From Darksidea phi (taxonomy: Eukaryota > Ascomycota > Dothideomycetes > Pleosporales > Lentitheciaceae), in assembly GCA_030770425.1 (NCBI GenBank), contig JASJFT010000112.1, positions 62,001-126,000 on the forward strand: a stretch of 64,000 nucleotides of DNA, written 5' to 3'. Shown here in pieces: positions 1 to 11,019 of this stretch. Positions within the stretch are counted from its first letter, which is position 1. Every line of letters starts with the position of its first letter. Position numbers and translations under genes: made by a program. The notes under the pieces were generated by a model that saw nothing but the letters and a program-made list of their open reading frames with translations, was not told where the DNA came from and ran no database searches.

Positions 1-309
1 CGATGGACACCCGGGGTTTGGTAATCCACCTAGACATGCATGTAGCCCGCAGTAATCTTCACCATCTTGCCGACAGGTAATAAGAACACCAGCTATGGAA
101 GAAATGAGATAATACGGCTCGCGAAAAGAGCGCTAATACCGCTTCAGCATGCTGGTGGCCACCACCTGTAAAAGATGTAGGATCAAGGGTGTATTAAATA
201 TATCGTTTCTTCTATAGGGGTATACAATGAGTGTATCACAACCAATCCCGCTCCAAGACGCCAACGCTAGTGCAGACCTAAAAAATCAGAGAAACGTCCT
301 GCATGGTGC
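1..309. other. gene-free left edge
   Basis: No coding region with a plausible start and length is visible. It lies 3' of the neighbouring DUF3112 gene, whose stop codon is at 310 on the minus strand, so it probably holds that gene's 3' untranslated sequence. I see no repeat or RNA gene here. Confidence 0.4.
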
Positions 310-2359
310 TCATCTCTTTTCTTTATCTTTTTCCGTCTCGCTCAGACTGTGCTGCATTGGTGCTGCCTCAAAGCTGAACCGCGCAAACTCCTGCTCCGCC
401 TGCTCGGTGTTCATACTTGTGCCCGTCACACTATTAGACGACTGCGGCGGACCGTTTGTCTCCGCGGCTGATGCATAGCCGTGCTTCGTAGTGAGATTGG
501 AGTTTGCTGCAACGTAGCTACTTAGGCTGTAATTATGCTTCTTGGGTAGGTCGGAGCTTGTGGTTACAGAATTGGGGCTGTACGTGTGTTTCTTGGGGAG
601 ACTGAAGCTTGCAGTCGCAGCACTAGGGATGTACTCGTGCTTCCTAGGGAGATCGGAACTCCGGCGGTCAGACATGTAACGATGATTCCACCCATTTTGA
701 GAACTCGTATAGTCTTGTCCCTTCTTCGCTGCAGTGATGGCGACGTATTCTGGTGGTAACGACTGCTTCGCCTCGCTGTTGGCTTCGAGCTTAGCGATTG
801 CTGCATCAATAGCGTTACTCCTCTCCATATCTGGGGTGTCCGGTATCATTCTAGACGAGCTGGCAGGTGACCGGCTAGAACGATTGCGGTGCTCCAGCAC
901 TGGAATCTGACCCTGTGGGAGTTGTGATTCACGCAGGGGCCAGTCGTTGTTTGACAAGATTGGTATAGGCGGTGCATTCCCGTCTATCCAGGTGTGACGC
1001 ACCGGATCCCAGCTCGATTTTGGGGACAGAGTCGATTGTGACATGGTAGAGGGCGTAATCCCAAAGTGCGGAATACTGCTTATTGACGTAGTTCGTGATG
1101 TGCGCTTGACCTTCCAACTGCCGCTCTTGGGATCAATTTCAAGCACACTTGACGGGTAGCGGAGGGAGTCTGCCAGCGTCTGTGTGTCGTCGAAGATTGA
1201 GTATTCGTACTGATGCAATGTCTCATTCGACGCAGTGGAACGAATACTTGCCGTCGTCGATGCGCGCTTAAGATTCTTTTCCTTGCCGATAACATCGACT
1301 GTGTAGGGGCTGTCGCGGTCTTTGGGCCGGGCTTTGGCTTTGGCTTTGTTAGTGTAGTCTCCCGGTTTGTTTGAGCCGTCGGGGATGTAGAAGCGCAGAT
1401 CAACGCGAAGGACAGCGTACAAGAGAATGACAAGGAACTCTGTAGTGAAGTTGAAGGTATAGAAACAAGCCTTGGAATAGTACCATGGGGCGTCCATGAC
1501 CTGCCCTTTGGCATTGCGAAGAGGAGTCGGCGGAAGCCACGCAGACACAACCCGGAATATCTGGCCTACAGACAGGATGGCGGTAGCAATGAGAAGAATA
1601 GCAATGTTGTTTCTAAGACGACCGGCGCCAAACTTTTCAGTGCCACGGCGCGGGAAAATGAGCGAAAGAAGGACCACTACGATCGGGGCGAAGCATAAGA
1701 AGGCGAGATAAGTTTGGCCGGTAAGTTGCAGATTGCGATCGATCCGAAGCGTGTTCACATCCAATGTGAAGAACTGTTGAATAGCGCCTACCACCAGCAT
1801 GATCAAGCTGAGGATTAGGCACCCGAGTGCAGCTCGAAAGATTATCCGAGACGGCGTTGACCAGCCGAACCGTGGGTGCTGTGCTCGAACGATCCGTTGC
1901 GTGAAGAACCAATTGACGATATAGAGAATAATCGTTCCAACGTATACAAAGACCTGCGCCGCTATTCCCAGGCTGACATTCTTTACATGCCGTGCCCAGG
2001 CTATCCTGAGAGACATTGTAACCACTCTAATTGCGCAGAAGCCTAGTCCCCTGGTGAGTGAGCATTTGAGAGTATGGGACAGCGATTGTACCGAATAAGG
2101 CGCCGCTGAAATTGAATTTATGTCCCCGCGCTTTGTTCATCCTCAAAATCTTCATATGTATTGCTGCAAAGATAACGTATAGAAGCAAGAAGACGGCCGT
2201 GGCTGGAATATCTGGTGTAGACGCGGGTAGGCCGCCCAGACTTGCATTTTGAGGCGCAAATGGAGGATTTCGTTGCGGACCGCCCTACACAAAAAATTAA
2301 TCATAACCTCGCGAACGGCAGGCGAAGACACTTACAGGCTGACCTTGTGAGGACGACAT
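310..2359 (-). CDS. DUF3112-type seven-helix membrane protein
   Basis: Predicted 649-aa integral membrane protein from three exons (2359-2336, 2284-2092, 2042-310). The N-terminal third carries about seven hydrophobic helices (for example TAVFLLLYVIFAAIHM, VFVYVGTIILYIVNW and LVILLYAVLRVDLRFYIP). The rest is a long polar Ser/Thr/Pro-rich cytoplasmic-type tail. This layout matches the fungal DUF3112 family, which has no established function. The start at MSSSQGQP was chosen because two short GT-AG introns (51 and 49 bp) restore the first helix and the FCAIRVVTM segment in frame; the next ATG alone would lose the first membrane helix. The tail contains three loosely repeated LPKKHxY blocks near the C terminus. 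Function is not inferred beyond membrane localisation. Confidence 0.75.
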
Positions 2360-3687
2360 GTCGTACAATAACTGCAACTAAAGATTTCTCCAAACAAAAG
2401 AAACCAGGAAAGGGTTGACGATCGACAGACACGGTTCACTCATATATCAAACTCTAATACCTGTCAGCGAGTGGGGCCGGAGGTATGGCTGGCTTAGGTC
2501 CAGAAATAGCTTGGAGCAGACCACCTATATGACGAAGTCGTAGGCTCGACGCACTTGAAACGGTACAGGAATCTAATTGGAAGAGGGTAGGCTTGGCCGT
2601 TTTGCTGGGACGGGAAACGTGCTGTGAATACGGCCCATGATTCTGCTTAGAGTAACGGGTTACGTCTTGCTAGATTGGGGTGCCGATATTGACTAATGTA
2701 TCAATCACGCGTACATTGCGTTCCGAGAAGTGGTGATCGAAGAACCATGATTCCGGTATCTCGATCTGGCTCTTTTGTGACGCTTGCTCTTGTTATACCA
2801 ACAACCCCAGAAGCATATCCTCTTCGTGGCAAACCCCTCAGTTTTGATACAGTTTGTACGGAGTTTCACGAAGTAGCACTAAGGCATGCTGGTGAGAATG
2901 GCGGTGGTGCAGACATTCAGGCCTGGCGGCCGGCTCTCCTCACCCAAAGCCGGCGAATGACTAGGGCCTCACATTGGTCTCGGATGACACAGCAACGAAG
3001 TTGAATGGACAACCAGTTAGGGTCAGCGCACGGGACGTAGTCTGTGCGAACTACGGTCAAGGCCGGCGCAAAGTGTTCGTTGCGCCGACGCTCGGTTAGC
3101 ACACCCGATTGGGGGATCGACGTGAATGTTCGGCCTGCAAAAGAACCACGGAACAATCATGAATGTGGCTTAGACATGCCAACTGATGTATACGGGCGCC
3201 ATGTCTCATCCGCAAGAACCAAAGCCACTGAAAGAACGGCGCTACGCCACCACACACATTAGCAGCACTCGTAATCTACGTCTCTGACGACACGTGCGAC
3301 TAAGTGATACCGTCCTTGCTTCTTCAGTCGACCGGCTACCGTCTTTCTCGCAGGGCTGAAACGGGGTGAGAGCTTTGAAAAGAGAAGGCGACCCTGCGAG
3401 ATGTGTGAACAGGCTGAGAAGACCGATGTGAGGTCGTAACGGTCTCTATGGGAATTTTTTCACATTACGCAATGGGGAATAGGGGATTCTGGTCACTTAG
3501 ATGGCACGTCGTGGCGTTCAATGTAGGAAAGCTCGGAAGGTAGGTATCAAGGCTCCTGAAGATTGTACCCTTGGCCAAAAAGGGAGTAGCGTGAATATAT
3601 ACTACCAAAGGCAGTTAGAGCCGAGTGGCGGTTCACTTCTCTCCAGATGTTTCCCAGTTGTTCATCTCTAAACTCCACAACACAGGC
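2360..3687. other. gene-free interval of 1.3 kb
   Basis: Only short overlapping open frames on both strands are seen, none with a recognisable domain or convincing start. It separates two divergently oriented genes, so it must hold both promoters. No tRNA, clear tandem repeat or long inverted repeat was noticed. Confidence 0.4.
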
Positions 3688-4788
3688 ATGCCGCGAGATC
3701 CCACCCTCGACCACTCCAGACACCGAACCCGCTCACGACCTATATCGCCTCTTCGTGAAGAACATCAAAAGTATCGCGACCGCCAAGCTCGCCGCCGCTC
3801 ACACTCCCCACACCGCGATGACGATAGTCGCAAGAAGCACAAGCGACACCGTTCCCGTTCTCCTGCACCGCGCCCAGTAGCTCTCCCTTACAATTCGCAA
3901 GAGCTGTCGAAGCGGCATTTTGAAGAGTACAAACCACTGTTCCAGTCGTATCTAGATATCCAGAAACAGATTAACCTGGATGAGCTAGATGAGCGGGAAG
4001 CGAAGGGCAGGTGGAGGAGCTTTGTTAGGCATTGGTAAGCTATACCTTATAAGACATGACGATCATGGGTGTTCCGCCTGCTAACATGGGCGAGGAATCG
4101 TGGAGACCTGGCACGGAGTTGGTATGACCCTTCTATGCTGAAAACAGCTCAAGAAACCGTTCAGTCGTTCGGAAAAGAGACTGTCGAACGCCAGACGCGC
4201 GCTTCTCTCGAGTACGGCTCGCACAAAGATGCTGAGCAACACAGCGATGATGACGACTTCGGACCAGCACCACCTCCAGGGGGGGCGGCGCGACATTCAG
4301 GTCACGGACCTACTATACCCAGGCTTGATGATATTGCATATCGGAATGAGTTGCAACAAGAGGAGCGCGACCGAGACCAGTCCAACTATGTAGACGACAT
4401 CCGCTTCGAACGCAAGCTAGATCGTAAAGCACAGAAAGACCGACTCGAAGAGCTTGTCCCTCGCGCAGATCCGGGATCTCGCGAGCGCCAATTGGAGAAG
4501 AAGCGCGAAACAACCAGTACACTGAAAGGCTTCCGCGACGCAAAAGAGGGTGGAGACGTCGAAGTAGGCGAAGCGGATCTCATGGGCGATGATAGCATAG
4601 AGGGGTACAAGAAGAAAAAGAAGTTTGAAGAACGGCAGAAGAACGAGAGGGAGCTTCGGAGAGAAGAAATCATGCGAGCAAAGGCTGCTGAGCGCGAAGA
4701 AAAGGTGGCGGAGCGGAGGGCGAAAGAAGCGCAGACCATGGACTATCTAAGGGCCATCGCGAAAGAGCGATTCGGGTCCAGTGGATGA
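3688..4788 (+). CDS. RS-rich, coiled-coil conserved protein (HEL117-like)
   Basis: Predicted 346-aa nuclear-type protein from two exons (3688-4034 and 4095-4788). The intron is 60 bp and has a perfect TGCTAAC branch motif; splicing joins FVRHW to NRGDLARSWYDP in frame. Residues about 1-60 are rich in Arg, Ser and His (RHRTRSRP, RRRSHSPHR, RHRSRSPAPR). A conserved block around LSKRHFEEYKPLFQSYLDIQ follows, then a highly charged C-terminal coiled coil (KKKKKFEERQKNERELRREE). Homologues in other fungi are often labelled RNA helicase HEL117, but no helicase motif (Walker A, DEAD) is present, so that label should not be copied. The RS region suggests a link to RNA processing; this is inference. 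The 3688 ATG is the first in-frame ATG. Confidence 0.75.
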
Positions 4789-4993
4789 TGCAGATGCGAA
4801 ATCTAGGATTCTAGTGTCGAAAATATTTAGGACAATGACCGCAACCCGGAATAAGCTTGAGAAATTGAAATGCCCGTCCGATTGCCTTGATATGTAGCAC
4901 AAGTATGGAATACCAGTTACGCCCGTAAAATGCCCGGAACTCCGTAGTCCTTCTACCTCTAAGAACCTTGTGATGTAGCGCAGGGCTGTCCAT

Positions 4994-5699
4994 CTACTCA
5001 TCGTCCAGGATGGAGCTCGCGATCGCGCCGAAGAAGGGTACCTCGTATCGATCCAGAGTGGCCGCTATGGCCCAGGTTAGAGAAAGCTACTAGAGTAGGA
5101 GGAGTATGGCCTTACCATCCTGATATGCACGCATTGTGAGGAACCCAATGAGCCCAATATCTCCCACAAACAGCAACCACGATATTATGCTCGACCACGA
5201 AAAGATGATATGTATAACGAAGATGAACGCGAACAGCAAGCTCGACTGCCACGCATGAAATCTGCCCTCATTAGTCACACCCTCAACCCAACCATCCTGC
5301 CTCCCCAGCTGTGACTTCCGCATACCTGACATAATCACTCCGATGCTCTAGCACTAACAACGCTACTGGCCCCGCAGGCGGAAGTAGAAGATAAGCCAAA
5401 CAAGCCTCATAATCCATCCTCAACCCTAACCTCGTCTCAAACATATCCACATCCTCTCTCGGTCCGCCAAATCCCCCGGGCGCATTCCAGGCTACGCGTT
5501 CGGAGCCATCTTGCTGAGAAGAAGAGTTGCCGCCAAAGTAGTCGCGTTGTTGGTAGGAGGGGTGTGTAGGCGAGGTTACCGAGGCGGTGCCGATGTTGCG
5601 GGAGCGGTCGCGGTCGAGAGAGGCGCGTGGGGAGGTGAGCGGGGGACTGAGGGCGCGGGCTGTTTCGGGGATATCTTGGTAGGGGGCGAAGTTTGACAT
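4994..5699 (-). CDS. small membrane protein, DUF4870/UPF0132-like
   Basis: Predicted 196-aa protein from three exons (5699-5326, 5261-5116, 5064-4994). Both introns have GT-AG ends; branch motifs TGACTAA and TCTAAC are visible. The first 110 residues are polar and Ser/Pro-rich. The C-terminal part has three closely spaced hydrophobic helices: ACLAYLLLPPAGPVALLVL, a segment around SLLFAFIFVIHIIFSW, and ISWLLFVGDIGLIGFLTM. The junction DYVR-FHAWQS recreates the YVRFHAWQS-type motif of the DUF4870/UPF0132 membrane fold, which is strong support for the exon join. The protein ends in SSILDDE. Family function is unknown; an endomembrane location is likely but not shown. Confidence 0.75.
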
Positions 5700-6191
5700 G
5701 GCGGAGGTTGATGGTGGGTTGACGGTGATGGGCGGGTGCAGACGTAGAGCTGTGGAACGCAACCTCCCCTGTCCCTGCTAGAACGCGTCAATTCGCAGCT
5801 ACGCCGAAGGTAGTTAGAGCGCACGTGAGACTCCAAATTGCCACACATTCATGCATGCAGCCGCCCATGTAGAAATCTTCCAGGGCAGATGATCGAGACT
5901 GTCCCCATTAGCCGCATTAGAACTTCGGACGGTACCGAGACAATATCGACCCTCTAGCTGCTGCTAGGATGTGAGCTTGAGATATCAGTCCACCCGAGGC
6001 CGGGCGCCACTACTCAAATGCTCCATCCGCTCTGCACGTGAAGTGGCACCACGTCGTTGTGCCTAGATATAAGTACAGGCACGCTGGCTTTCACACCGCC
6101 ACTGACTCAATTCATCCCCACAGACCGTACATCACCAGAGCCCAGAATCTTTCAGTTTCCAAATATCGAGGCCCTCTCGTAGCCGCCAAAC
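5700..6191. promoter_or_regulatory. shared divergent promoter region
   Basis: This 492-bp gap separates the starts of the DUF4870-like gene (minus) and the TANGO2-like gene (plus) and so must contain both promoters. A TGACTCA heptamer, the Gcn4/CpcA-type core, occurs near 6112-6118. No other element stands out, and the functional value of the single motif is unproven. Confidence 0.35.
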
Positions 6192-7203
6192 ATGTGTATC
6201 GCTATTATAACGACCGAGCATCCTCAGTATCCATTCATACTCCTGAACAATCGAGATGTACTCAAGTTTGTTTCTTAGTCTGTAGTACCGTTCACTAAGC
6301 TTGAGCTAGGAATACCTCCATCGGCCCACACAAGAAGCAACCTGGTGGCCAGCACCCGACGAACACGTCCTCGGAGGCTACGATCTTCACCGGCCAGTAC
6401 ACGGCACCTGGCTCGGAGTAACCCGCCAAGGACGTATAGCAGTCCTGACCAACTACCGCGAAGGAGACGAAAACCTCATCGTAGGCGCACTGAGTCGAGG
6501 AGTTATTCCCAACGCATGGCTCAAATCAGATCCTCAAGCGAACGAAACCCCAGACCAGTTCGCCAAGCGAATGATTGAAAAGGAGAGCGTGAAAGGGGTG
6601 GGAGGCTTCAGTTTGGTCTACGGCTTCATGCAGGATGTTGTCAAGGGCGGGACGACAGGCTTAGGACTCATTTCGAATCGCACGCCTGACGCACTTGGAA
6701 TCATTCATCTCGCGAGCCAGCCGGGCGAGACGCGTGCGCTCAGCAACGCAGCGTACACCGACCGGTCATGGCCGAAAGTAATCAATGGCGAGGAGTGGAC
6801 GAAAGCCGCAATCGCCAAGAGCGTCGCCGCTAATGAGACGAGAGACCAACTAGTCACCCGATTACTGGAGGTTCTAAGTACCGATACCATGCCCAGACAG
6901 AAAGAAAACGAAAAGTGGGATATGTATCTGAACCAGCTGCGGCATAGCATCTTCGTTCCATCGATTGGAAAAGATGACTTGGAAGAGTCGAAGATGCCCG
7001 CTCATGAGATTGGCGATGTAGTGAAGCATAAGGCTGTGCATGCGACGGATGGGGTTTACGGCACGCAGAAGAATGTCATAATTATGGTGGACAAGGATGG
7101 GAAAGTGTTTTATTTCGAAAGGACGCTGTATGATAGGGATGCGAAGCCTATAGACAAGGGGAAGGGCGATAAGACATTTGAGTATCAGATTGAGGGGTGG
7201 TAA
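6192..7203 (+). CDS. TANGO2/NRDE-family protein
   Basis: Predicted 319-aa protein from two exons (6192-6257 and 6310-7203). The first exon encodes MCIAIITTEHPQYPFILLNN followed by RD. Splicing out 52 bp completes the hallmark NRDE motif at residues 20-23 and continues into EYLHRPTQEATWW, the usual N terminus of the TANGO2 (DUF833) family. The body contains the typical GVTRQGRIAVLTNYRE and GLGLISNRT blocks and ends in FEYQIEGW. TANGO2 proteins are implicated in Golgi organisation and in haem or lipid handling in animals and yeast. The biochemical activity is unsettled, so I give only the family. Start choice is secure because the family begins MCI and the splice restores NRDE. Confidence 0.9.
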
Positions 7204-7607
7204 GGCGGGGCAAATACAACAGAACAAGCATCAAAGGGAGCAATGGTTTTTGCAAAACTTTGATGCGTCGTTCGCGTGTTGTGGAGTAGGTCTAGACTTT
7301 GGCATCCTGGATATCTGTTTGCCCTTAATGTCACTATACTAGTACTAGCGAAGCGATGGGAACTGCGTTCTGCCTACATGCAGTGATCGTCCAGACGTAG
7401 GTTGCCAGCTCGTGAACTCGGTCTTGGCAAGCTTGAGTGAATAGGTGACGTCGTCTAGGCGCTGCACTCGGCAAACCGAACAAGCTCCGTCTGCGAGCCG
7501 AGCTACCTTTGCCTCGTCCCATCCAGCACCATGGCTACGTGAGACATCGCCATCTCTTCTCTCGCTTCTCAGACTCTAGATCTGCGCAGCAATATTGCCT
7601 CTTCTTT
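7204..7607. other. short intergenic region
   Basis: About 400 bp between two genes transcribed in the same direction. It should contain the 3' UTR of the TANGO2-like gene and the promoter of the RING-CH gene. I see no further gene or distinctive motif. Confidence 0.4.
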
Positions 7608-9254
7608 ATGGCGTCGCTTCCCCCGCAGAGGCCCGCCTCTCAGCGGAGGGCTTCCCCACCCGTCGAATCATCTCCATCCGCACATGAAGACCATGCCGAC
7701 CAAAGGAACAGCTATTCCACCGCCTCGGTAGACTCGCAAACCCTCCTCCTCAATTCGCCGCCCTCACGATCAACGAAGTCCTCAGGGACGGCGCAACCAG
7801 AGGCGTCGGCGGCGCAACCTCTGCAGGCGGATGCTGAACCCCGCAAATGCTGGATATGCTTCAACGATGAAACCGAAGACGACGAGTTCTCGTCAGAATG
7901 GCGGTCGCCCTGCCCTTGCGTTCTAGTAGCGCACGAAAAATGCCTGCTGGACTGGATAGCGGATATGGAAGCGCCGAGCTCGCGGCGGCGTGCGGGTGGA
8001 AATGCGGGCAAGATACTGTGTCCGCAGTGCAAGTCTGAGATACGGCTAGAGCGGCCACGCAGTGTGGTGGTGGATACGGTACGCCTGATGGAGCGGCTAA
8101 CGGGCATGATGCTGCTCCCCGGCTTCATCTTTGTGACCGCGACGGCAGCATATACAACACTGTGCATCTCAGGCATACATACGGTAGGCCAGATTTTTGG
8201 TCGAGACGATGCACTACAGATACTACTCCTCAATCCCCAACTACCGGGTGCAACGAATGCGTCAGCGGCGGCACGGTTTACCGCTGGCAGTGGACGCCAT
8301 ATGTGGAGGTTAGCGCTCGGTCTTCCGATGATTCCTACAGTACTCGTCGCAAGCAGGACGTCTGCTGCTGACTCCTTTCTTCCCTTCCTTCCCCTTATTT
8401 TCTTCGCCAGTGGAGGAGCGGCGCAGCATGAGATGCTCCAGATATCATGGCCGCCGAGCGCTGCTTTCACCGTCGCCGCTCTTCCGTACGTCCGCAGCAT
8501 CTACAATGCATATTACGAGCGCGTATGGCTTCCCCGAGAACAGCGCTGGCTAAAGGAAATTCAACCCCGCGCTGGTACCGAAGACGCCGCAAACGATGTT
8601 CCGAACCATGATAGGCATGTTCACGGCGACAACATAATGGACGCTCTTGCCGATGACGATTTTGACGATGGTAATGAAGTCGTGGAGATCGAAGTCGACT
8701 TTGATATCTTCGCTGACTGGAATAATGGAGGAGCCGCGGACAATAACCACGCGATGGAGAATCCGCCCGTGCCTATTGCTCGAGGCCCCGCACACCCAAT
8801 CGATGCACCCCCTTTAGAAGACGACGATAGACCCCCGCCGCTCGCCGAAGCAGAGGAGCTGAACGGCGAAGCTGCCCCAGCACCTAACGTTCCCCTGCAA
8901 CCTGCCCAACGCCGTCGCCAGCGCATCCGGCGCGAGCGGAACATTGGCTTTAGCACAACAAGCCTCGCCGACACAATACTAGGCGCCCTAATATTCCCCT
9001 CCATCGCCGCTGCTGTCGGTCAGGCTCTCAAGCAGGTGCTCCCCAAATCGTGGGTCACACCACCTGCATCAGGCAAACCGACAGGCTTTTTGCAGACGAG
9101 ATGGGGCAGAAGCATCGTCGGGGGATGTCTGTTCGTCGGCATGAAGGATGCAGTCTTGCTTTATGTGAGGTGGAGGGTGGCAAAGAATCATCGCATGCGG
9201 ACGGTGCTGGATTACGATAGGAGTAAGGATAAGAAGAAGACAGGTAAAGCATAG
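7608..9254 (+). CDS. RING-CH (MARCH-type) membrane E3 ubiquitin ligase
   Basis: Single-exon 548-aa protein. Residues about 81-145 form a RING-CH (RINGv) zinc finger: CWICFNDE, then CPC, HEKCLLDWI and CPQCKSEI, giving the C4HC3 order typical of MARCH/Doa10-class ubiquitin ligases. Downstream are several hydrophobic stretches (MMLLPGFIFVTATAAYTTL; LALGLPMIPTVLVAS; FLPFLPLIFFASG), so the protein is membrane-anchored. An acidic Asp/Glu-rich segment follows at about residues 345-365 and a further hydrophobic region near the C terminus. Family knowledge: the RING-CH recruits an E2 and ubiquitinates membrane or membrane-proximal targets. The substrate is unknown here. The 7608 ATG is the first in frame. 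Confidence 0.88.
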   Translation: MASLPPQRPASQRRASPPVESSPSAHEDHADQRNSYSTASVDSQTLLLNSPPSRSTKSSGTAQPEASAAQPLQADAEPRKCWICFNDETEDDEFSSEWRSPCPCVLVAHEKCLLDWIADMEAPSSRRRAGGNAGKILCPQCKSEIRLERPRSVVVDTVRLMERLTGMMLLPGFIFVTATAAYTTLCISGIHTVGQIFGRDDALQILLLNPQLPGATNASAAARFTAGSGRHMWRLALGLPMIPTVLVASRTSAADSFLPFLPLIFFASGGAAQHEMLQISWPPSAAFTVAALPYVRSIYNAYYERVWLPREQRWLKEIQPRAGTEDAANDVPNHDRHVHGDNIMDALADDDFDDGNEVVEIEVDFDIFADWNNGGAADNNHAMENPPVPIARGPAHPIDAPPLEDDDRPPPLAEAEELNGEAAPAPNVPLQPAQRRRQRIRRERNIGFSTTSLADTILGALIFPSIAAAVGQALKQVLPKSWVTPPASGKPTGFLQTRWGRSIVGGCLFVGMKDAVLLYVRWRVAKNHRMRTVLDYDRSKDKKKTGKA

Positions 9255-9824
9255 GCAGTTTAGTGTTGTCGTTGCTCAAGCCCACTTGTAGGATAGCTTT
9301 AGGGAAGTCATGATTAGCGGGCATGCATTGGGTGGGCATTTACACTGCAATAGGTACACGAAGAGTATGTCGCCAAATAAGCTCACTAAGATCAAGCACT
9401 TTCAATTTACTACAGCAAATTTGCGGTATGATCCACATTGTAGTTCCTAGCTAACGGATTAACTTTTCCCGTTGCATTGATTTTTTGTCACCGCACTCTT
9501 TACTGAATTCTGTGGTTGCTAGCCTAAGCGATTGATATACGTAGTTATTGGCTCAACCACCTATTCACGGGTTATAGGCAGTATAACCTCGTATGGTCAG
9601 TAGAGGGAGTGAATATTTCCCTCCCCAACTACAGCATGCCCGATTTCCTCCAACAAGAGACAACCCACGACTTAAGATCAAGATTTGTTTTGCAGCTCAA
9701 AAAGTAAAAATGGGAGCACTAGAGCACAGCATTTAGACAAGCCCACTAATTATTTCAGGCTAATCTTTTAAGCAGCAAGCCAAGAAGATGAACCAAGTGG
9801 TGGTAAAAGAGTCAAAAAAAGACT
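9255..9824. other. gene-free, AT-richer interval
   Basis: Follows the RING-CH gene and precedes the tRNA-like gene. No credible protein-coding region is seen. Base composition becomes more AT-rich from about 9350, as in the other repeat-bearing intervals of this window. Confidence 0.4.
9811..9817 (-). terminator. Pol III oligo-T terminator
   Basis: A run of seven A on the plus strand (about 9814-9820) reads as seven T on the minus strand. It starts within five bases of the 3' end of the tRNA-His-like gene, where an RNA polymerase III terminator is expected. Coordinates are approximate by a few bases. Confidence 0.6.
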
Positions 9825-9961
9825 TGGCGGTGCTGGGACTCGAACTGTTCTACCAGTTAGCAACGCGCTCGCTCTATGGCTATAGATCCTCTGAGAGAGG
9901 GCCAACCTACCCCAGGCTGGCGCGGCCACAACGCGACGTCATACCCCTAGACCACACCACC
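9825..9961 (-). tRNA. tRNA-His(GTG) gene with a 66-nt insertion
   Basis: Read on the minus strand, GGTGGTG at the 5' end pairs 7/7 with CACCGCC before a terminal A73. The D arm (GTC...GAC with A14, GG and A21) contains an exact A-box match TGGTCTAGGGG. The anticodon arm is CGCG-TTGTGGC-CGCG, giving anticodon GTG (His). The T stem CTGGG (9911-9915) and its partner CCCAG (9833-9837), with T-loop TTCGAGT, are separated by 66 extra bases (9845-9910). An oligo-T terminator follows directly. Without the insert the gene would be 71 nt and well formed. The insert is not at the canonical intron position 37/38, so normal tRNA splicing should not remove it. Probably a broken tRNA gene; the tRNA-His identity rests on the anticodon and structure only. 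Confidence 0.6.
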
Positions 9962-11019
9962 CGAATGATGTGAGACATCGTATCTTTTTTTGAAAGAAAC
10001 AATTGGTAAAATATATAAATATACACGAGAAATGAACCTCTAGTAGTTAGACTTACAACCTTGAGTAGGTCTAAAGATTAAGTAGAATTGAGACCTTAAG
10101 CGAGCGTCAAGGTTAAGTAGGTCGGGTACCGGGGCTTGAGAGGCGAGTGGCACGTACTAGCGCCTCGCATATAACAGGAGTATCCTATGGGTTGAATACA
10201 AGGTCCAGTCCAGTATACTGGCTTAAGTAGGTTAAATACTGGTTATACAGCTAGCGAAAAGCACGATATATACATCTATGCGTGCTAAGACTGTTTTACC
10301 TTACTTTCCAACACCTGCGCGTACCTCGATAGACCTGCGCGTGCCAAGACAGACCTGCTTCACTCCCCCAACGCCTGAACAGGTGCTGTTACTGAGCTGT
10401 GCATTCTCTGAACTACTTATCTCTCTCCTTATCTTGAAGGTACCTCTTCTATCATTAAGATGTGTGCTAGTCTCCCGCTCTAAGACCGGCATAGGTTCGC
10501 TGGTAAGTAGTATCTAGGGTATTGATATGTATACTATGTAGCGACACGCTGCTTGTTCGTCCGTAGGCTACCTATAGTAGGTGTGAGCCAAATTCTGGAA
10601 CAAGGGTATGGCAGCAAAGTATGTATAGTTCTGCTAATTGCGCTGTGAGCTTAGGCGAGGTACAAGCGGACGATCAGCCCTAAGTGCTAATATAAGCGAG
10701 CCCTCACCCAAATACCGATCGCGAATAATCTCTGCGGCGGCTTTTCGGTGGAGCTCTTGCTTCGAGTCTGGCATCTGCTGCCATCCGGACTTGCACGCAC
10801 TTTTCTTCTCCACTCTCTTTTAACGATACCCTAGCGCCACAACTCTTGACGGCGGTGGACATTCAGATTTGTCCTTCACCTCGTCGGCCCTCTAGCTTTC
10901 GCGCACATTCAATTGAAATAGCGTAATTGCATCAGCTTTCGGCTGGTAGCAAGTTAATTACATTTGCATCAAGAGGTAATCGTTGCTAAAAAGGCTCGGT
11001 CTGCGCTGGCATATGCAAC
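9962..11019. other. gene-free interval with possible repeat relic
   Basis: About 1.06 kb with no recognisable gene. It holds recurring short phrases such as taagtaggt/ttaagtaggt near 10060-10230 and a short open frame of 79 codons with no recognised domain. The local composition (many TAG/TAA-rich stretches) suggests decayed repeat sequence, but I could not tie it to a named element. The last 100 bp should contain the promoter of the WD-repeat gene. Confidence 0.35.

Noticed and set aside
7712..8500. 262-codon minus-strand frame under the RING-CH gene
   Set aside because: Lies entirely inside the RING-CH coding exon and encodes Ser/Arg-rich low-complexity sequence typical of shadows.
9825..9961. 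tRNA with a canonical intron between positions 37 and 38
   Set aside because: That model leaves the T stem unpaired at four of five positions; placing the extra 66 nt in the T arm pairs every stem.
10278..10517. 79-codon frame with a hydrophobic middle
   Set aside because: Sits in probable repeat-derived sequence, has no recognised family and no supporting splice or neighbour evidence.
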